From Gorsachius magnificus (lineage: Eukaryota > Chordata > Aves > Pelecaniformes > Ardeidae), in NCBI GenBank assembly GCA_034008185.1, contig CM067081.1:79628765-79692764 (forward strand): a DNA stretch of 64,000 nucleotides, given 5' to 3'. A program made the translations under genes and the position numbers. Below, piece by piece: positions 1 through 11,726 of this stretch. Under the pieces are notes generated by a model. The model was not told the DNA's origin and did not search any database. It saw only the letters and a list, made by a program, of their open reading frames with translations. The first letter of the stretch is position 1. Each line of letters begins with the position of its first letter.

Positions 1-3000
1 AAAACCACACACTAAACTCTGCCAGTACTTTAACCTTAATCCACTGTTTGATGGTCTTACAAGCACGGACAAAGTCCTACAGTCTTATGGCTTCAGGCAT
101 ACAGCTGGCTTGGGTATTGCCAGCACAGGGTGCAGGGAAAAAGGTCACGTAAATGCCCGGCACTACACAGACAGTCCTACTGTCTTTTCTAATGTCTGTT
201 TCAATCCTAAAATGATGAGCATAAGCTATGTAAGAAAAAGCCCTTAAAAATGAACGGAATTCCCCAAGGCCTTCTCTTAAGCAAAAACATACATTGTAAA
301 CAGGACCACAAAAAGTTAGTATTCTAAAATTTACAAGGTAACTTTTATGAAAGTTAAGCTTAAAAATTAAATTACAGGAGCTCCTACCTAGCTGAGAAGG
401 CCTCAAATAAACAAACAGTGGCATTTTCAGTGGCAAATCCTTTCATGAATGTCACAGTGTACCATGACTCACTTGTGTCTCTTTAGTCCTTCCTTGGATG
501 CCACCTAGGTACTAATTACATCTAATTCCTAATTAATAGTATTTTAACCATTATGCAATCCCAGGAAGAGAAACAGAAAATCAGCAGACAATAGAGAAGA
601 CTCTGTGTGTGTGTTATGACTTTTTAAAAATTTAGGATTTGAAAGCAAACATGTTCTGCTGGGAAGGACGTTTAGCAGATACATCCCCATTTTTCCCTGC
701 CCTCAAACAAAACCCAAACAGCTCACAGGGGTTTCAGTTCTGTATCAACCATCATAGATAATAATCCTTTATAGCTTCCAACTAATTTAGCTATGATGTT
801 AAACAATTTAAGAACATTTTCAGCGAGCTGGAACAGAGAGCCATCATATACACTGATACCTTATATTCTTCCAAATGACTATTGTCCTTATTCAAACAAT
901 TACAGTGTAGGACATCTAATAATCAGAGAAATACTATAATGTAGGATTACTTTAGTTCAATATGGTAAATAATGAAAAAAAAACCAAACCCAAACAAAAA
1001 ACCCACCATAAATACAGCATATTCCTTATACTAACTAAATGCAAGCATCAAGTAGCCAATGAAATCAGGTTATATTGTAGAGTTTCCATAGATTCTGCCT
1101 GTTCATTTTCAGATTCAAGTGAAAGTTCAAGCTAAACTATTACAGAAACCTAAAGACTGCATGTATGGAAATAGTAACACGTTCGGATAGACTTAAAATG
1201 ATTATTTTGTGTCGTCTTCTTCATAGCTGTTCTTTTAGAAAGCAAACACATGTGAACTCTTAAAAAAACCCAAAGTAGAAAATGGATATTTTAAAACTTA
1301 TATGAAGATGACTTTCTATGCCCAAAAGATTCTCCACAGTTCAGTTAGTTTAATGAAAGATTGCTTCTCATTTAAAACCTTTTCTCACATAGGCCTCAAA
1401 TCATTATGATTACAGTAATAACATTACTGCCATCTACAACTTCTGTGTATCCTTTGACATAGTTTTGGGGACAACAGAAATGGTTTAGAAAAAGTGAGTT
1501 ATTTAGGACATTTTACTTATTAAATTGTCTTAACCCCCTCCTCATTTAGTTACTGGTTATTTGATTATTTATCCAGTTTAATTGCTGTGCTATTCTTACT
1601 TTTTGTCTGTATTTTGTAATCACAATATGTAATATGGTCTCCAGTTAATTTTAATTGTTGAAAGGATACTCATTCTGCTTACTTCAATGAGCTATACAGG
1701 CCACTCTTATTTGACAATTTAATCATGAGTAGTGTTAGTCACATTTATTTTATTGTCAGCTGTAATTATAAGCCAAAGGAACGATTCTCTCCCTAAACTT
1801 TTTGATAAAAAACATGCTGCTTTGAAAAATGGGGTGGAGTATTGAAACGTGACAAAGTTCTTTTTAATGTAGAAACCCCCCTGTACTTCATGAACAACAA
1901 AATCTTCCCCTGTGTATATTCTGTTGTATCTATATATGCTTGGGGAGTGTGGCAATTTACTTATTTAATCTGAGTTACTTATTTTCATCCAAAAGTTGTT
2001 TTCTTTTTTGTATCATGTTTGACTAGTTGGTTAATCTACTACCTCTTTTATCCCATTTCCCTTTTTATTCACTGGTGTATGTACAGGTTTTGTTTCTCTT
2101 AGCCTGCTATGCTTTTGGAGCTTGTCTAGACTATGTAGCCCATGCTAATCTAACTCTACTTGATAAGTCTTGTAACTGAGACGTAGCATACTCCACAGAA
2201 TAAACAACATGGCTACAGACTTTTTTAGACAACACTGTCTCGATCAACAGAGTTTTTGCCCTCTGCACTGAAATTTTTATTGAAAGTACTATACTGGTCA
2301 CCATGCTCTTTCTTCACATAGCTTGCACAGAAATTATGAGCCCAAATATGTCACATTCTTTTTGCAGACTTTCAGCACTCCCTCTAAGATCTTCATATAC
2401 ATCTATCTCAGCGTTGCTCTTCATTCACCACTACACAGATACAGTCAAAATAACGGCATGAGAACAGAGGACACCTGACCTGTGGGGCACCAGAATCAAG
2501 GCTCTTTAGACACCCATATTCAAGTCCACTTCATTTTGCCGTAACGCTACACAAAACAAGCTGTCTGAGAGCGTTCAGTTTGTATTTGGAAGAAAAGATT
2601 TACTGCTGAGAAAAAGACTAAAGGAAACCAAAGTGCTCCATGCATTGTTTAAATTAACTGTGTACATGCATTATGCATGTCTTGATGATTTATGTCCAGT
2701 TGTGCACAAATGGAAATCTTAAGGATAAATATAGCCTCTGTATGAAAAGACTGTTCCTCTTTTTCAAAATCATTTACAGTTCCTGCATTGAATGTGATAC
2801 CACACCAAACTTAAAGCTCTTTAAGACTTCATCACTCTGTTTAATCAAAGAAAAGCTAACATTACCACTCAGAGCTTTGTCAAGTTGATTGGATTTCTAG
2901 CCAATTTGATGGTAATCTAAGTTCATAAAAAGCAATTCTATGGTAAAAATCTCAACAGCTTCTGAACACTAAAAGCACCCAGCAAAGAAAAAATATAAAA

Positions 3001-6000
3001 TAATCACACTTAGAACAAGAAGCAGCTCTCTGTTCACTTAAGTCACAAACTGATTAAAAAATACTTTTTATGTAGTCTGATGTGCTACAACAGTTGCAAG
3101 CCCATCAGCATGTCACTATTCGTTATCTACACTTGCTCTCAATCCTCAAGTGAAGTCAGCATTGCTGCTGTGAAGTGACAGTGTGACAGAGGTGGAGTAA
3201 TTCCCCACTTGGTCCAATTGCCAGGAAAGCTTTACCTTGGCCAGCCTATGGAAACATAACTCTCAGATCCACCTGTTTCTTTTTTGTTCTGAGACATTTT
3301 TTAAAAATGCTATCTGCACTTCAAAGAGCTACAGAAGTGGAGGTGGAAACTAATAACCTGCTCCCTAATTTGGATGGTAATTGGTTATTAATAAAGAATT
3401 CTATCTTCTCATCTTACTGCTCTTTAAAAAGTACCAAAGATCCTTCTGGTGGCAGGGACTTCCTGTCCACCAAATCAATAATCTCATTTTAGTCTGGACT
3501 TATTGACACATGCATGGCCATGGAGAAAATACGAGTACTAAATTTTACACAGTTCAGAACCTCTGTCAACTGTGTTGCCGACTTCCTGGTAAAAGTATTT
3601 TGGGATTGCAGTCCTTTAGGACTTAATACAAAGGCCAAATGTTTGAAATCAGCCAAACAGACAGCATCATTCCAAGTATGCAGCTAATTGACTGATCTCT
3701 AGGGGTTTACAGGCTCACTGAGCCCAGCATGGACTCACTAGTTTCCTACCATTAAAACAATAATAGCAAGGAAAAGAAAAGATAACATGGTAGGAAGTCT
3801 GTTTAATTGTTAAGGGCACAACATGAATCAAGAAAACAATAGCTAAGCAAACTAGACCGCTGGTTGAATGGAACTGTTCAAGAAAAAAAAAAAACAACAA
3901 ACATATGACTTTAGAGTGAGCTGCCATTGCAACTTGAACTGTTTTTCTTTCTTCTCTTTTTGTAATTTCTGACTGGCTTCATTTGGTACTAAAACTGAGC
4001 TATGAAATTACCTCCTTATGTCTGCAAGAGACAGTCAACTGTATTTGAACGGGAAAACAGTTTGCACATCACATTCTGCACTGGCTGAACAGGAGCTGCA
4101 ACAAAGAAATCCCAGTTATCAGGAAAACAACCCAGGAATGGAAAACATCTGAAAGGTATACACACCCACACAGTCTTTAAGGATCTGTGCTTTCTGGTGA
4201 CAATGAGCCAAAAAACAGAGACTGCCATGAATGAATGGCATTAATTTCACAACCCTGACATGATTATAATAACTGTTGGCAGCTGTGTAACATGGAGTTA
4301 GGTTTTTCCGGCTCTGTGTATATTCTGGGTTTATGTTAAGCAAAAGCATGTATACATGTATAAGTAAACATCCCTTCTTATTCTTCCAATGATCCACTTC
4401 CCTGCAATGTAGTACTGCATTTGCAGAAACAGAAAGCCTACTATATTACTCCTAGAGATAACAAGGTCTATATACTGTCAGAGATATTTAGAAAAGCAGC
4501 ACAAGTGGCAGCCCTGTCATTTTGTCAGCATTGTCTTGGATTAATTCCTTTCTCCACTGAATCAAAACTAGCCTTTCCTAAGATTCTTTCAGAACTAAAA
4601 ATAAATCTAACTGTGAAAAACCCTTGAATACCTACTGGACAATTCTGTATTAGAAATGGATACATCCTCTTCATCGATGAAATCTGTATTTTGACTACAG
4701 TTTGATGAAGCTCGTCAGTTAGTTCAGCCATACTGAAATAGTCAAAATTCTGTCTTCACCTTCTAATGTCTCAGAACTGTTGTATATCAAGTCCTATGGC
4801 TATGATATAGCCTATCAGGCAAAGAACTGCTTTGCCAATTGTATGTTCATACAACTTCCATACCATGCTTAACCATTACTGACATACCTGTCAATTCTTG
4901 ATTTGGGAATTACCAGTTACCATTGCTGGCAAAAACACGCACATAGCCCATTCCATGTCCAGAAACAAGCACTGCTTTGCTCAAGTCACTTTTTCAAACA
5001 TTGGTCATCATTCAGTACTGCTCTCCACCAAACCAAATTTGAATCTTATTTTTTTAAAAAACTGTAGAGCTTGATTGAAAAATAGACCCTCACCTGCCTA
5101 TTAGCTTTCAAAAGACAGCCAGAGACTGGGCACGTCAGTCATCTTACACCATTAATAAATACGACAATTAACTTTCACTTTCCTGTATTTACCTGTAACT
5201 ATCTGAAAGATCAGTTTAGTCAGATAACAGTCTTGCATCTTACACAACACCTGCATGAAGTCCATTCTTAATTAAAGAACATTAAGAGGCCGTAGAGTAA
5301 ATCCACAAGGACATCCTCAGTAGATATAAAAGGACAGAAGAAAAGTATCAGATTAAAAGTATCTCGTTATCAGTTTGGAGAACCAGTCAGTCCTTAAAGA
5401 AACTAAAACAGTTAAGTAGCTGGAGCCACTTCTCTCTAGATTATTAGCTGACATCAACCTGTTTTTCTCAAAATTCATGGCAATTCAGCTTGTATCTCAT
5501 ATGCTGCTACCAAGTAAAGACAGATCCCATTATATCAGTCACCAAGGCTGCCTTTGCTCCCCACAATGGCCAATGAGCATAAAGTATTTAAGTTCACATC
5601 AATTCTGCTTTAGAAAACAGTCTGAAGAAGTTATTACATGTATTTAGCTGAACTGAAAAGATAATCAGTTGAACAATTCTGGCGGTAACAAAAACGTTTA
5701 CTTGTCCCAGTTAGAATTTTGCTTGTTTCACCTTTAATAGCCCAGCTTCAGTGAGCCCACAAATTACTTTTTGAAGGCAGCAACAGCACAAAACTTCGGC
5801 TGATCTGTTCCATCACCTCTCTGCAACTGTGTTCAAGCCAGCTCAGGCACATTATCACAATCCTCAGCAGGCACAGAATATCCACTTAATGACATCTATT
5901 ACCTGTGCTATTACATTACAGCAACTCTTCTCTGTGCCTCCTAACATTTCACCCAGTCTGTCCATCTGGCATTTTCTAAGCCCAGACCAGGTTTTTTTTG

Positions 6001-7313
6001 TTTGTCTTGCAAAAGACATAGCTGCAAAGTCAGTCCTAGAAGTTTGACATGAAGAGTGAAAAAGACATCCCTCCATTTTTCTTGTTTTCCTGGACAGTTT
6101 AACTAGGCTTAGAGTTCTAGGTGGATCTATAAGTGAGAAAGATGCAATTTGAAAAATCTTGCATATAAAAGACATCACAGAGGTAACTAAATAAGTTGGC
6201 TGCACAAAATACTCAAGTTTTTAAGCTGCCTAAAAAAATTACACCTTTTATTTTTGCTGCTTGTTATTTATTCCTAACATATCACATATTTTTAACTTTT
6301 GTCCCCTTAATGCATTATAAAACTAGGTATAAAAAAGCATCTAAAAATGAAAACATCATTATTGACTGCAGAGGTTATCAGAACAAACAAGCACACATTC
6401 AAAGAAAAGAAATTGCAAGAGACTTGTTATAGTGACATGTAGCTATGTAGCTACTTCACTTCTAATACTTTTTTTATTCCTTCACCTCTCCTCCCTCCTC
6501 CTTTTTTTTTTCTTCATAAGTTATTGATATTTGCTCTAGTAAGTTTAACATTGTACAAAAAGTTAACAGCAATCCTAGCCTTAGGTATTGCTTGTCTTGC
6601 ATGGTCAGCCATGCAATTTTTCTCTAAGCACTCCAGATGTAAGTGTAATGGAATATAAAAGTTTGAGTTCACACCACAGATAAGATTTATCCTCTTGCTT
6701 ATCTTGAAGTACCTGGTTTAAGCTACTCATGTGGGTTTCCTGCACAATCACTAGTAAGAGAGGTATCTTCAGAAGGTGATGGAACTTACCCATCTTAGGA
6801 TAACCTGAGAATCCCTCCCTCTCCATTGACACACAGCTGGCTCAGATGCCACCCTTGAGTTTCAATGTTCAGGTTAGGCGAGATGAATTCCAGCTCAAAG
6901 AACCCATGGGCTCATACATTTGCCTGCATATTTAAAAGTGTATTTGTGCTTAACAAAGTTGGACTGTGCTCATGGCAAGTTAATTTTCTCTGGCTAAGCT
7001 ACACAGCTGCCAACAACAATTATAAAGAATGTCTGGTTTACAAAACAGAATTCATGCACATTTACCTAGTCTTTTTTCTTCTTTTAAAACATATAGAAAA
7101 AAAAGTTGTTGCCCAAGTAAACAAGAAAAAAAAAATTCAGTACCGTTCAACAGGTAAATAACAGGTAGATTTGAGTAAAACTTGCTAAAACAAGAGTGAT
7201 AGAACTGAATCTGTAAGAGAAACTGTTTTGTGGAAGGCAGACTAAAAAATTCTACCTTGGTTAGTGTTTAAGTAATTCCATAAACAGTTTATAAATACTG
7301 AAGAGAAACATAC
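1..7313 (-). other. PUDP: Intron of PUDP (partial), no further exon recognised
   Basis: This is AT-rich intron sequence downstream of the PUDP exon at 7314-7532. I looked for the next PUDP exon, which in the family encodes the loop with the serine motif of HAD motif II, and saw no convincing match in the minus-strand frames. The open frames here (for example 77-436, 5864-6205) resemble no known protein and have no exon-like boundaries. Small homopolymer runs occur, such as A12 near 3882. No transposon was recognised. Confidence 0.6.
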
Positions 7314-7532
7314 CTGGCATCAACTCAGCAGTAGGGAATATCTTCTCCTGTTTCATTTTACTTTCATGTAGTAACTCTTCTTTGGTTATTGGAAGATCTA
7401 GAACATCTCGAATAATCTGTGCCCCTTCTAAGGCTTTTTTACCCATGACCAAGGATTTCACATCCCAGGTATAAGTCTTTCCAAAACGCCCACAGATCTC
7501 TTCGAACACTACTGTATAGAGATGCTCAGTAT
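7314..7532 (-). CDS. PUDP: PUDP second coding exon (HAD cap-domain region)
   Basis: This 219-base exon supplies residues 26-98 of PUDP plus one base of the next codon (Gly, from the family). The translation runs from D-T-E-H-L-Y through [17 protein letters not shown] to F-P-T-A-E-L-M-P. It follows the mammalian protein almost residue for residue, without stops or gaps. In HAD phosphatases of this class the segment after motif I forms the cap that helps choose the substrate. The acceptor AG is at 7534-7533 and the donor GTATGT at 7313-7308. The acceptor is odd: its pyrimidine tract is exactly nine T followed by ten C. The in-frame reading past the donor soon ends in a stop, which fits an intron. 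Later exons, with the HAD core Lys and acidic motifs, were not found to the left and probably lie outside the window. Confidence 0.95.
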
Positions 7533-7534
7533 CT

Positions 7535-7553
7535 GGGGGGGGGGAAAAAAAAA
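7535..7553 (-). repeat. T9C10 pyrimidine tract at the PUDP exon 2 acceptor
   Basis: On the minus strand nine T are followed by ten C, and the last C is part of the CAG acceptor of the exon at 7532. Homopolymers of this kind are prone to length change, so individuals may differ in tract length. Confidence 0.9.
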
Positions 7554-7948
7554 GATTAAAACCACGTACAGCCAGCTGAGCAGTCAATCTTATAAGGAGG
7601 ACCACGTAAATGGTGAACTGCCAGGAGCCAGAGTGCATATCAAAGTGGACAAAATTGCCTCCCTTTATTTGCAGAGGGGAAGCCAGACTTCTAAGATGAC
7701 CTCAGAGGTACCTAGGTTTTTCAAGTTGTAACTTCTGTATTAAGAAAAGGTTACTGAGGGTCACAACAAAGAACTATCTGGATCTGCTCTTTCATCGCTT
7801 TCCTTTACTATGCAGGTTAGCAAGCAGTGTCTTAATTAAACTACACTATTTATTCTTTGCATGAGAAAAGGGAAGGACATCTGGTACTTGGGGAATGTCA
7901 TTACATATTCTATGTAAATTGGAAAAAAAAAAAATTTAATTATTTAAG

Positions 7949-7990
7949 AGTGTCTTTGAACGGAAGCTTCAGAGTGCCTTCAAAGACACT
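7949..7990. repeat. Perfect 12-bp inverted repeat (hairpin)
   Basis: AGTGTCTTTGAA (7949-7960) and TTCAAAGACACT (7979-7990) are exact reverse complements with an 18-base loop. The hairpin lies in PUDP intron 1, about 420 bases from exon 2. Its function is unknown. Confidence 0.85.
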
Positions 7991-10882
7991 ACAGTCCATT
8001 ATTACAGTGCTGCTGGCACCTCTGCATTTACATGTGATTACTCAAGCAGAACACACCCACTTATATTTCCAGGGGTTTTCTTACAAGAGTAAACTTCAGG
8101 CTGAATTTTTCCAGTGAAACTATCAGCTTCTATGTCAAACGTGGTTTTAGTTTTCAAACTTTTTTTTTTTTTTTTACATACAAACAAACAATACTTCCTG
8201 TCTTTCCTCCCAGACAGATCTTTGAAAAAAGTCAATAACATTTAATTTAACACTAAAAGAGTGAAGAAAAGTCCTTTCAACTCTTGTCTTCATTTCAGCA
8301 AAGATCTTGAACAGTGGCTTTTGCACCACTCTGTTTAGCTTTTTAAGTAGTCTCCTCCAAAATGCCAGCTACTGCTGTTAACCATGCTTTAATTTCCTTC
8401 TCATGCATGTCTTTGCCTTCTGTAACTCTACAGGTATGTTTATTATTATCACTTTAGCAATGAAAGGCAAAAACGTCGAAAGAAAGTAGTTGCTCTTATG
8501 AGATTTATTCTGAGACATTAGGGACTTCACTTATCAACGTGTCCTTTGCCATGTAAAAATACTTTTTATAGGGGTAATAAAATAGTGGAATTATTCATGC
8601 AGACATTGCCTTGTCTTCTGAATACATAACAAGTATGCAACAGAGTTTAAACTTTAAGCTTTAACATAGATACTATGAAGACGACACTGAAGAAAGAAGA
8701 GCAGAGCCCATGACTACAATATACACGAAAATCTTCCCTGCAGGCTGACAAATGCTTAATCACAGTAATCTGCTTGTCCTGAGATCATCAGATGATTCTG
8801 ATCTGAAATCAAATGAGAAAGACAGAGGATGTTTCCTATCATCACACTTACCGCCACATGAAACACACAGCAGTGCAGAAGAGCACTCTTCTCCATGTTC
8901 CTCCTTAGTAACATTGAGCCAAAAGATCAGCTAAAAACCCAACTTACTTGTCTGGACTGCTTAACAGGGCAGCAAATGGTTCACAAAACCCTCTTAGCTT
9001 AAAAATGAATGAGAAAAGAAATACCACCTGTACTACTCTTTGCAAATGCTTCTTAAACAACACCACTTACAGAAAAAAGTTAGAGTAATCCCAGAGACCC
9101 ATAAACAAACAGGAAAGGTATCACAGCAGAAACACAAGCAACTGGGCTTTGAAAAGTGTTAAACTGGCTACCACCTGGAAGGAAAAAAATAAACAACAAC
9201 AAAAAATCCCCCAGTTTGCTTGATACTGCCAGGTGGTACTCTCTGCGAGCTGAGAAGGTGAATTAAGAAAACAGTGTTTAAAATTTCACAGTTCTCTTTC
9301 CTTTTTTTCTGATACACTAATTTTTCTTGTATATCTCAGACTCACCAGGTGAAGGACATAAAATTCTTACCTTAAGCTTAAAAATGAAACTGAAAATTAA
9401 TCCTCATCCTATTAAGTAACACATAGCAAACTAAGCAGAAATAAAACAAAACAAGGAATCAAAAACTGTAACCGTAGACCATGAATATTTTCCTACAGGT
9501 CTCTATGATAATTACGTGTTAATCTATTTGAAAGTGAAAGACTCAACTGTATAGCTAAGGATACTCAATTTAATAGCCTCCTGCGTTTTAAATATCATAT
9601 ACTGGGCTTGTGAATGGCGTTTTCTTTTTCATCTAAAAGAAATGCTTAATAATGTTCTGATTGTGGACCTAAAAATAATGTTATGCAATGTTGCACTCTG
9701 CCAACTGAAGAGCACTCATGAACAAGTTTGAGCCTATTGTTATCCTATTCATATTGTATTAGAATTTAGTTTTCTCAGTGCTGAGAAAACAAACAAACAA
9801 ACAAAATCCCAAGCTGGTCAACACACCACAACTGATCACTGCCTACATTTAATTTAAATGTGAGCTAGTCTCACATATTACTCGAGTGTTTAAAGCAACA
9901 TAAATACTTAAAACAGATGAACTATAACAAAAAAAAAAAATTTTTCCTTAAAGGGGAAGAAAAACCACTGTAACAAGAAATAAACCATAGCACAACTAAT
10001 TGATCAGATTTAAGTACAGAAAGAATCTTAATTTCAAACTACCATAAATCTGCAAAACAGTAAGAAATTAAATCTCATGCACACACATGAATATAACACA
10101 CTAATGAAATAAAACAAGCAAGAGGAATTAAGACGCTCAATCCAAGTGCCTAATTACAAGCACCCTAGTATGTCCAGGACATCCACACACAGCATACATT
10201 AAAAAAAGTAATCTGGGCAAGACATGAACCTTACTGCACGGGCAGCCAGATGCCCTACAGCATCCCAAGAGGTAATAAACACATCCATTTCAGCAAGTGA
10301 ATCCAGCCCCAGCTGCTCACTCCCATCAGGAATACAAGCTGAGAACACAGCAGGACACAGGTGGCAGTGGCCTGTTCTAACAGGGGGAAGGAAAAGCAAG
10401 ACTCCTTAGCTCTTGCAATCTGCAATAAACGCATAACCTCAGCTTCATTCTCTTCTGCCTTTCAAAATACTCTTCATCCTTCTAGCTCTCATCCCCTGAT
10501 ATATCTTTTACATGGACGTTATCAGCATGACGTACTGTCCATCCACTCACTACATTTCATGGGGAATGAGTGATATTCATTCCCTAGCCACATATCATCT
10601 TCTAGTCATTTTTATAGCAACCCTTCTTCTATATAAAAAGAACAGTCAGCTCCACTGGTGCCATTTACAGTGTGTAAAAGCCAGTCACAATAAATACAAA
10701 TAAAGTGGCAAGAATGACAGAGGCACTGGATTACTCAATTTGTGATCTGGCACAAAAATATGCTGACACATTCAGAAAAAACTACAGGTCATGTGTGTCC
10801 TGGTTTCGGCTGGGATAGAGTTAATTTTCTTCACAGAAGCTAGCATAGTGCTGTGCTTTGGATTCAGTGCTAGAAGAATGTT

Positions 10883-10910
10883 GATAACACGCTGATGATA
10901 ACACGCTGAT
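10883..10910 (+). repeat. 14-bp tandem duplication inside the LTR
   Basis: GATAACACGCTGAT is present twice in direct succession (10883-10896 and 10897-10910). It appears to be a slippage duplication private to this copy or its subfamily. Confidence 0.85.
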
Positions 10911-11067
10911 GTTTTTAGTTGTTGCCAAGCAGTGCTCAGACTGTTCAAGGACTTTTTGAGCTTCTCCTGCTCGGCCAGGTGCAAAACAAGCTGGGAGTAC
11001 AGCACAGCTAGGACCCAAACTGTCCAAAGAGCTATTCCATACCATAGAACGTCATGCTCGGGGGGGG

Positions 11068-11107
11068 GGTTAGTCGGTCGGGTCGGTTAGTCGATCGGTC
11101 GGTCGCG
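11068..11107. repeat. Short GGTC-type tandem repeat inside the LTR
   Basis: A run of G (about nine) is followed by imperfect copies of GGTC/GGTT, such as GGTCGGGTCGGTTAGTCG. This GC-rich patch stands out from the AT-rich intron and belongs to the LTR. Confidence 0.7.
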
Positions 11108-11249
11108 GGGAGGGTGGTCGCAGCTCGGGCTGAGTGATCACAGCTTGGGGGGAGTGATCGCTGCTCAGGACGGGCTGGGCATCGGTCAGCGGGTGGTGAG
11201 CAATTGCATTGTGCATCACTTGTTTTATATATTCTGTATATTTTCTTAC

Positions 11250-11269
11250 CATTATTATTATTATTATTC
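11250..11269. repeat. ATT triplet repeat inside the LTR
   Basis: About six uninterrupted ATT units lie just before the ATTAAA of the LTR. Confidence 0.9.
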
Positions 11270-11695
11270 TCTCTTATTAAACTGCCTTTATCTCAACCCT
11301 CGGCTCTAACCTTTTATTTTCTTTCCAATTCTCTCCCCCATCCCACTGAGGGAGGGGGGGCAGTGAGCGAGCAGCTGCGTGGTGCTTAGTTGCCAGCCAG
11401 GTTAAACCACGACAATGTGGCATTGGACCACAGTGTATAACTGGAGTTTATTATCTGCTCAAATCACTGCAGTCTCAGAATTAGAAGTGCAAGCATCAAT
11501 GCTGTATCTCAACCTCAGCTTTGTCAACCACTTATGCATGAAGACAGCCTAAGACAGAAGATTATGACTTCATGAATGGATACGGAACTTGATTTTTTCA
11601 GAAGGTTATACACCTTCTGCATTTAATAAAATTATTTTATTGTAATTCTAAAATAATCTCTAGTTTATCAAGGAGATGAGGTTAGTAGGCATGAA

Positions 11696-11726
11696 AGCTC
11701 ATCTTAGCCACAGCTCATCTTAGCCA
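11696..11726 (+). repeat. 15-bp direct repeat
   Basis: AGCTCATCTTAGCCA occurs at 11696-11710 and 11712-11726 with one base between the copies. This is a local duplication in intron sequence. Confidence 0.85.

Larger units (their letters stand above)
10796..11414 (+). mobile_element. Solo LTR of an avian endogenous retrovirus
   Basis: The sequence opens TGTCCTGGTTTCGGCTGG and closes GTTAAACCACGACA, the TG...CA ends of an LTR family common in birds. It is flanked on both sides by ATGTG (10791-10795 and 11415-11419), a 5-bp target-site duplication, which fixes the ends. There are no internal gag, pol or env sequences, so it is a solo LTR left after recombination. Inside are a TTATATATT box (near 11225), ATTAAA (11276-11281) that could serve for polyadenylation, an ATT triplet run and a GGTC-rich repeat. 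It is antisense to PUDP within intron 1. Confidence 0.88.

Noticed and set aside
1..7313. Remaining PUDP exons
   Set aside because: No minus-strand frame gave the expected HAD motif II or later motifs, so the exons are assumed to lie outside the window.
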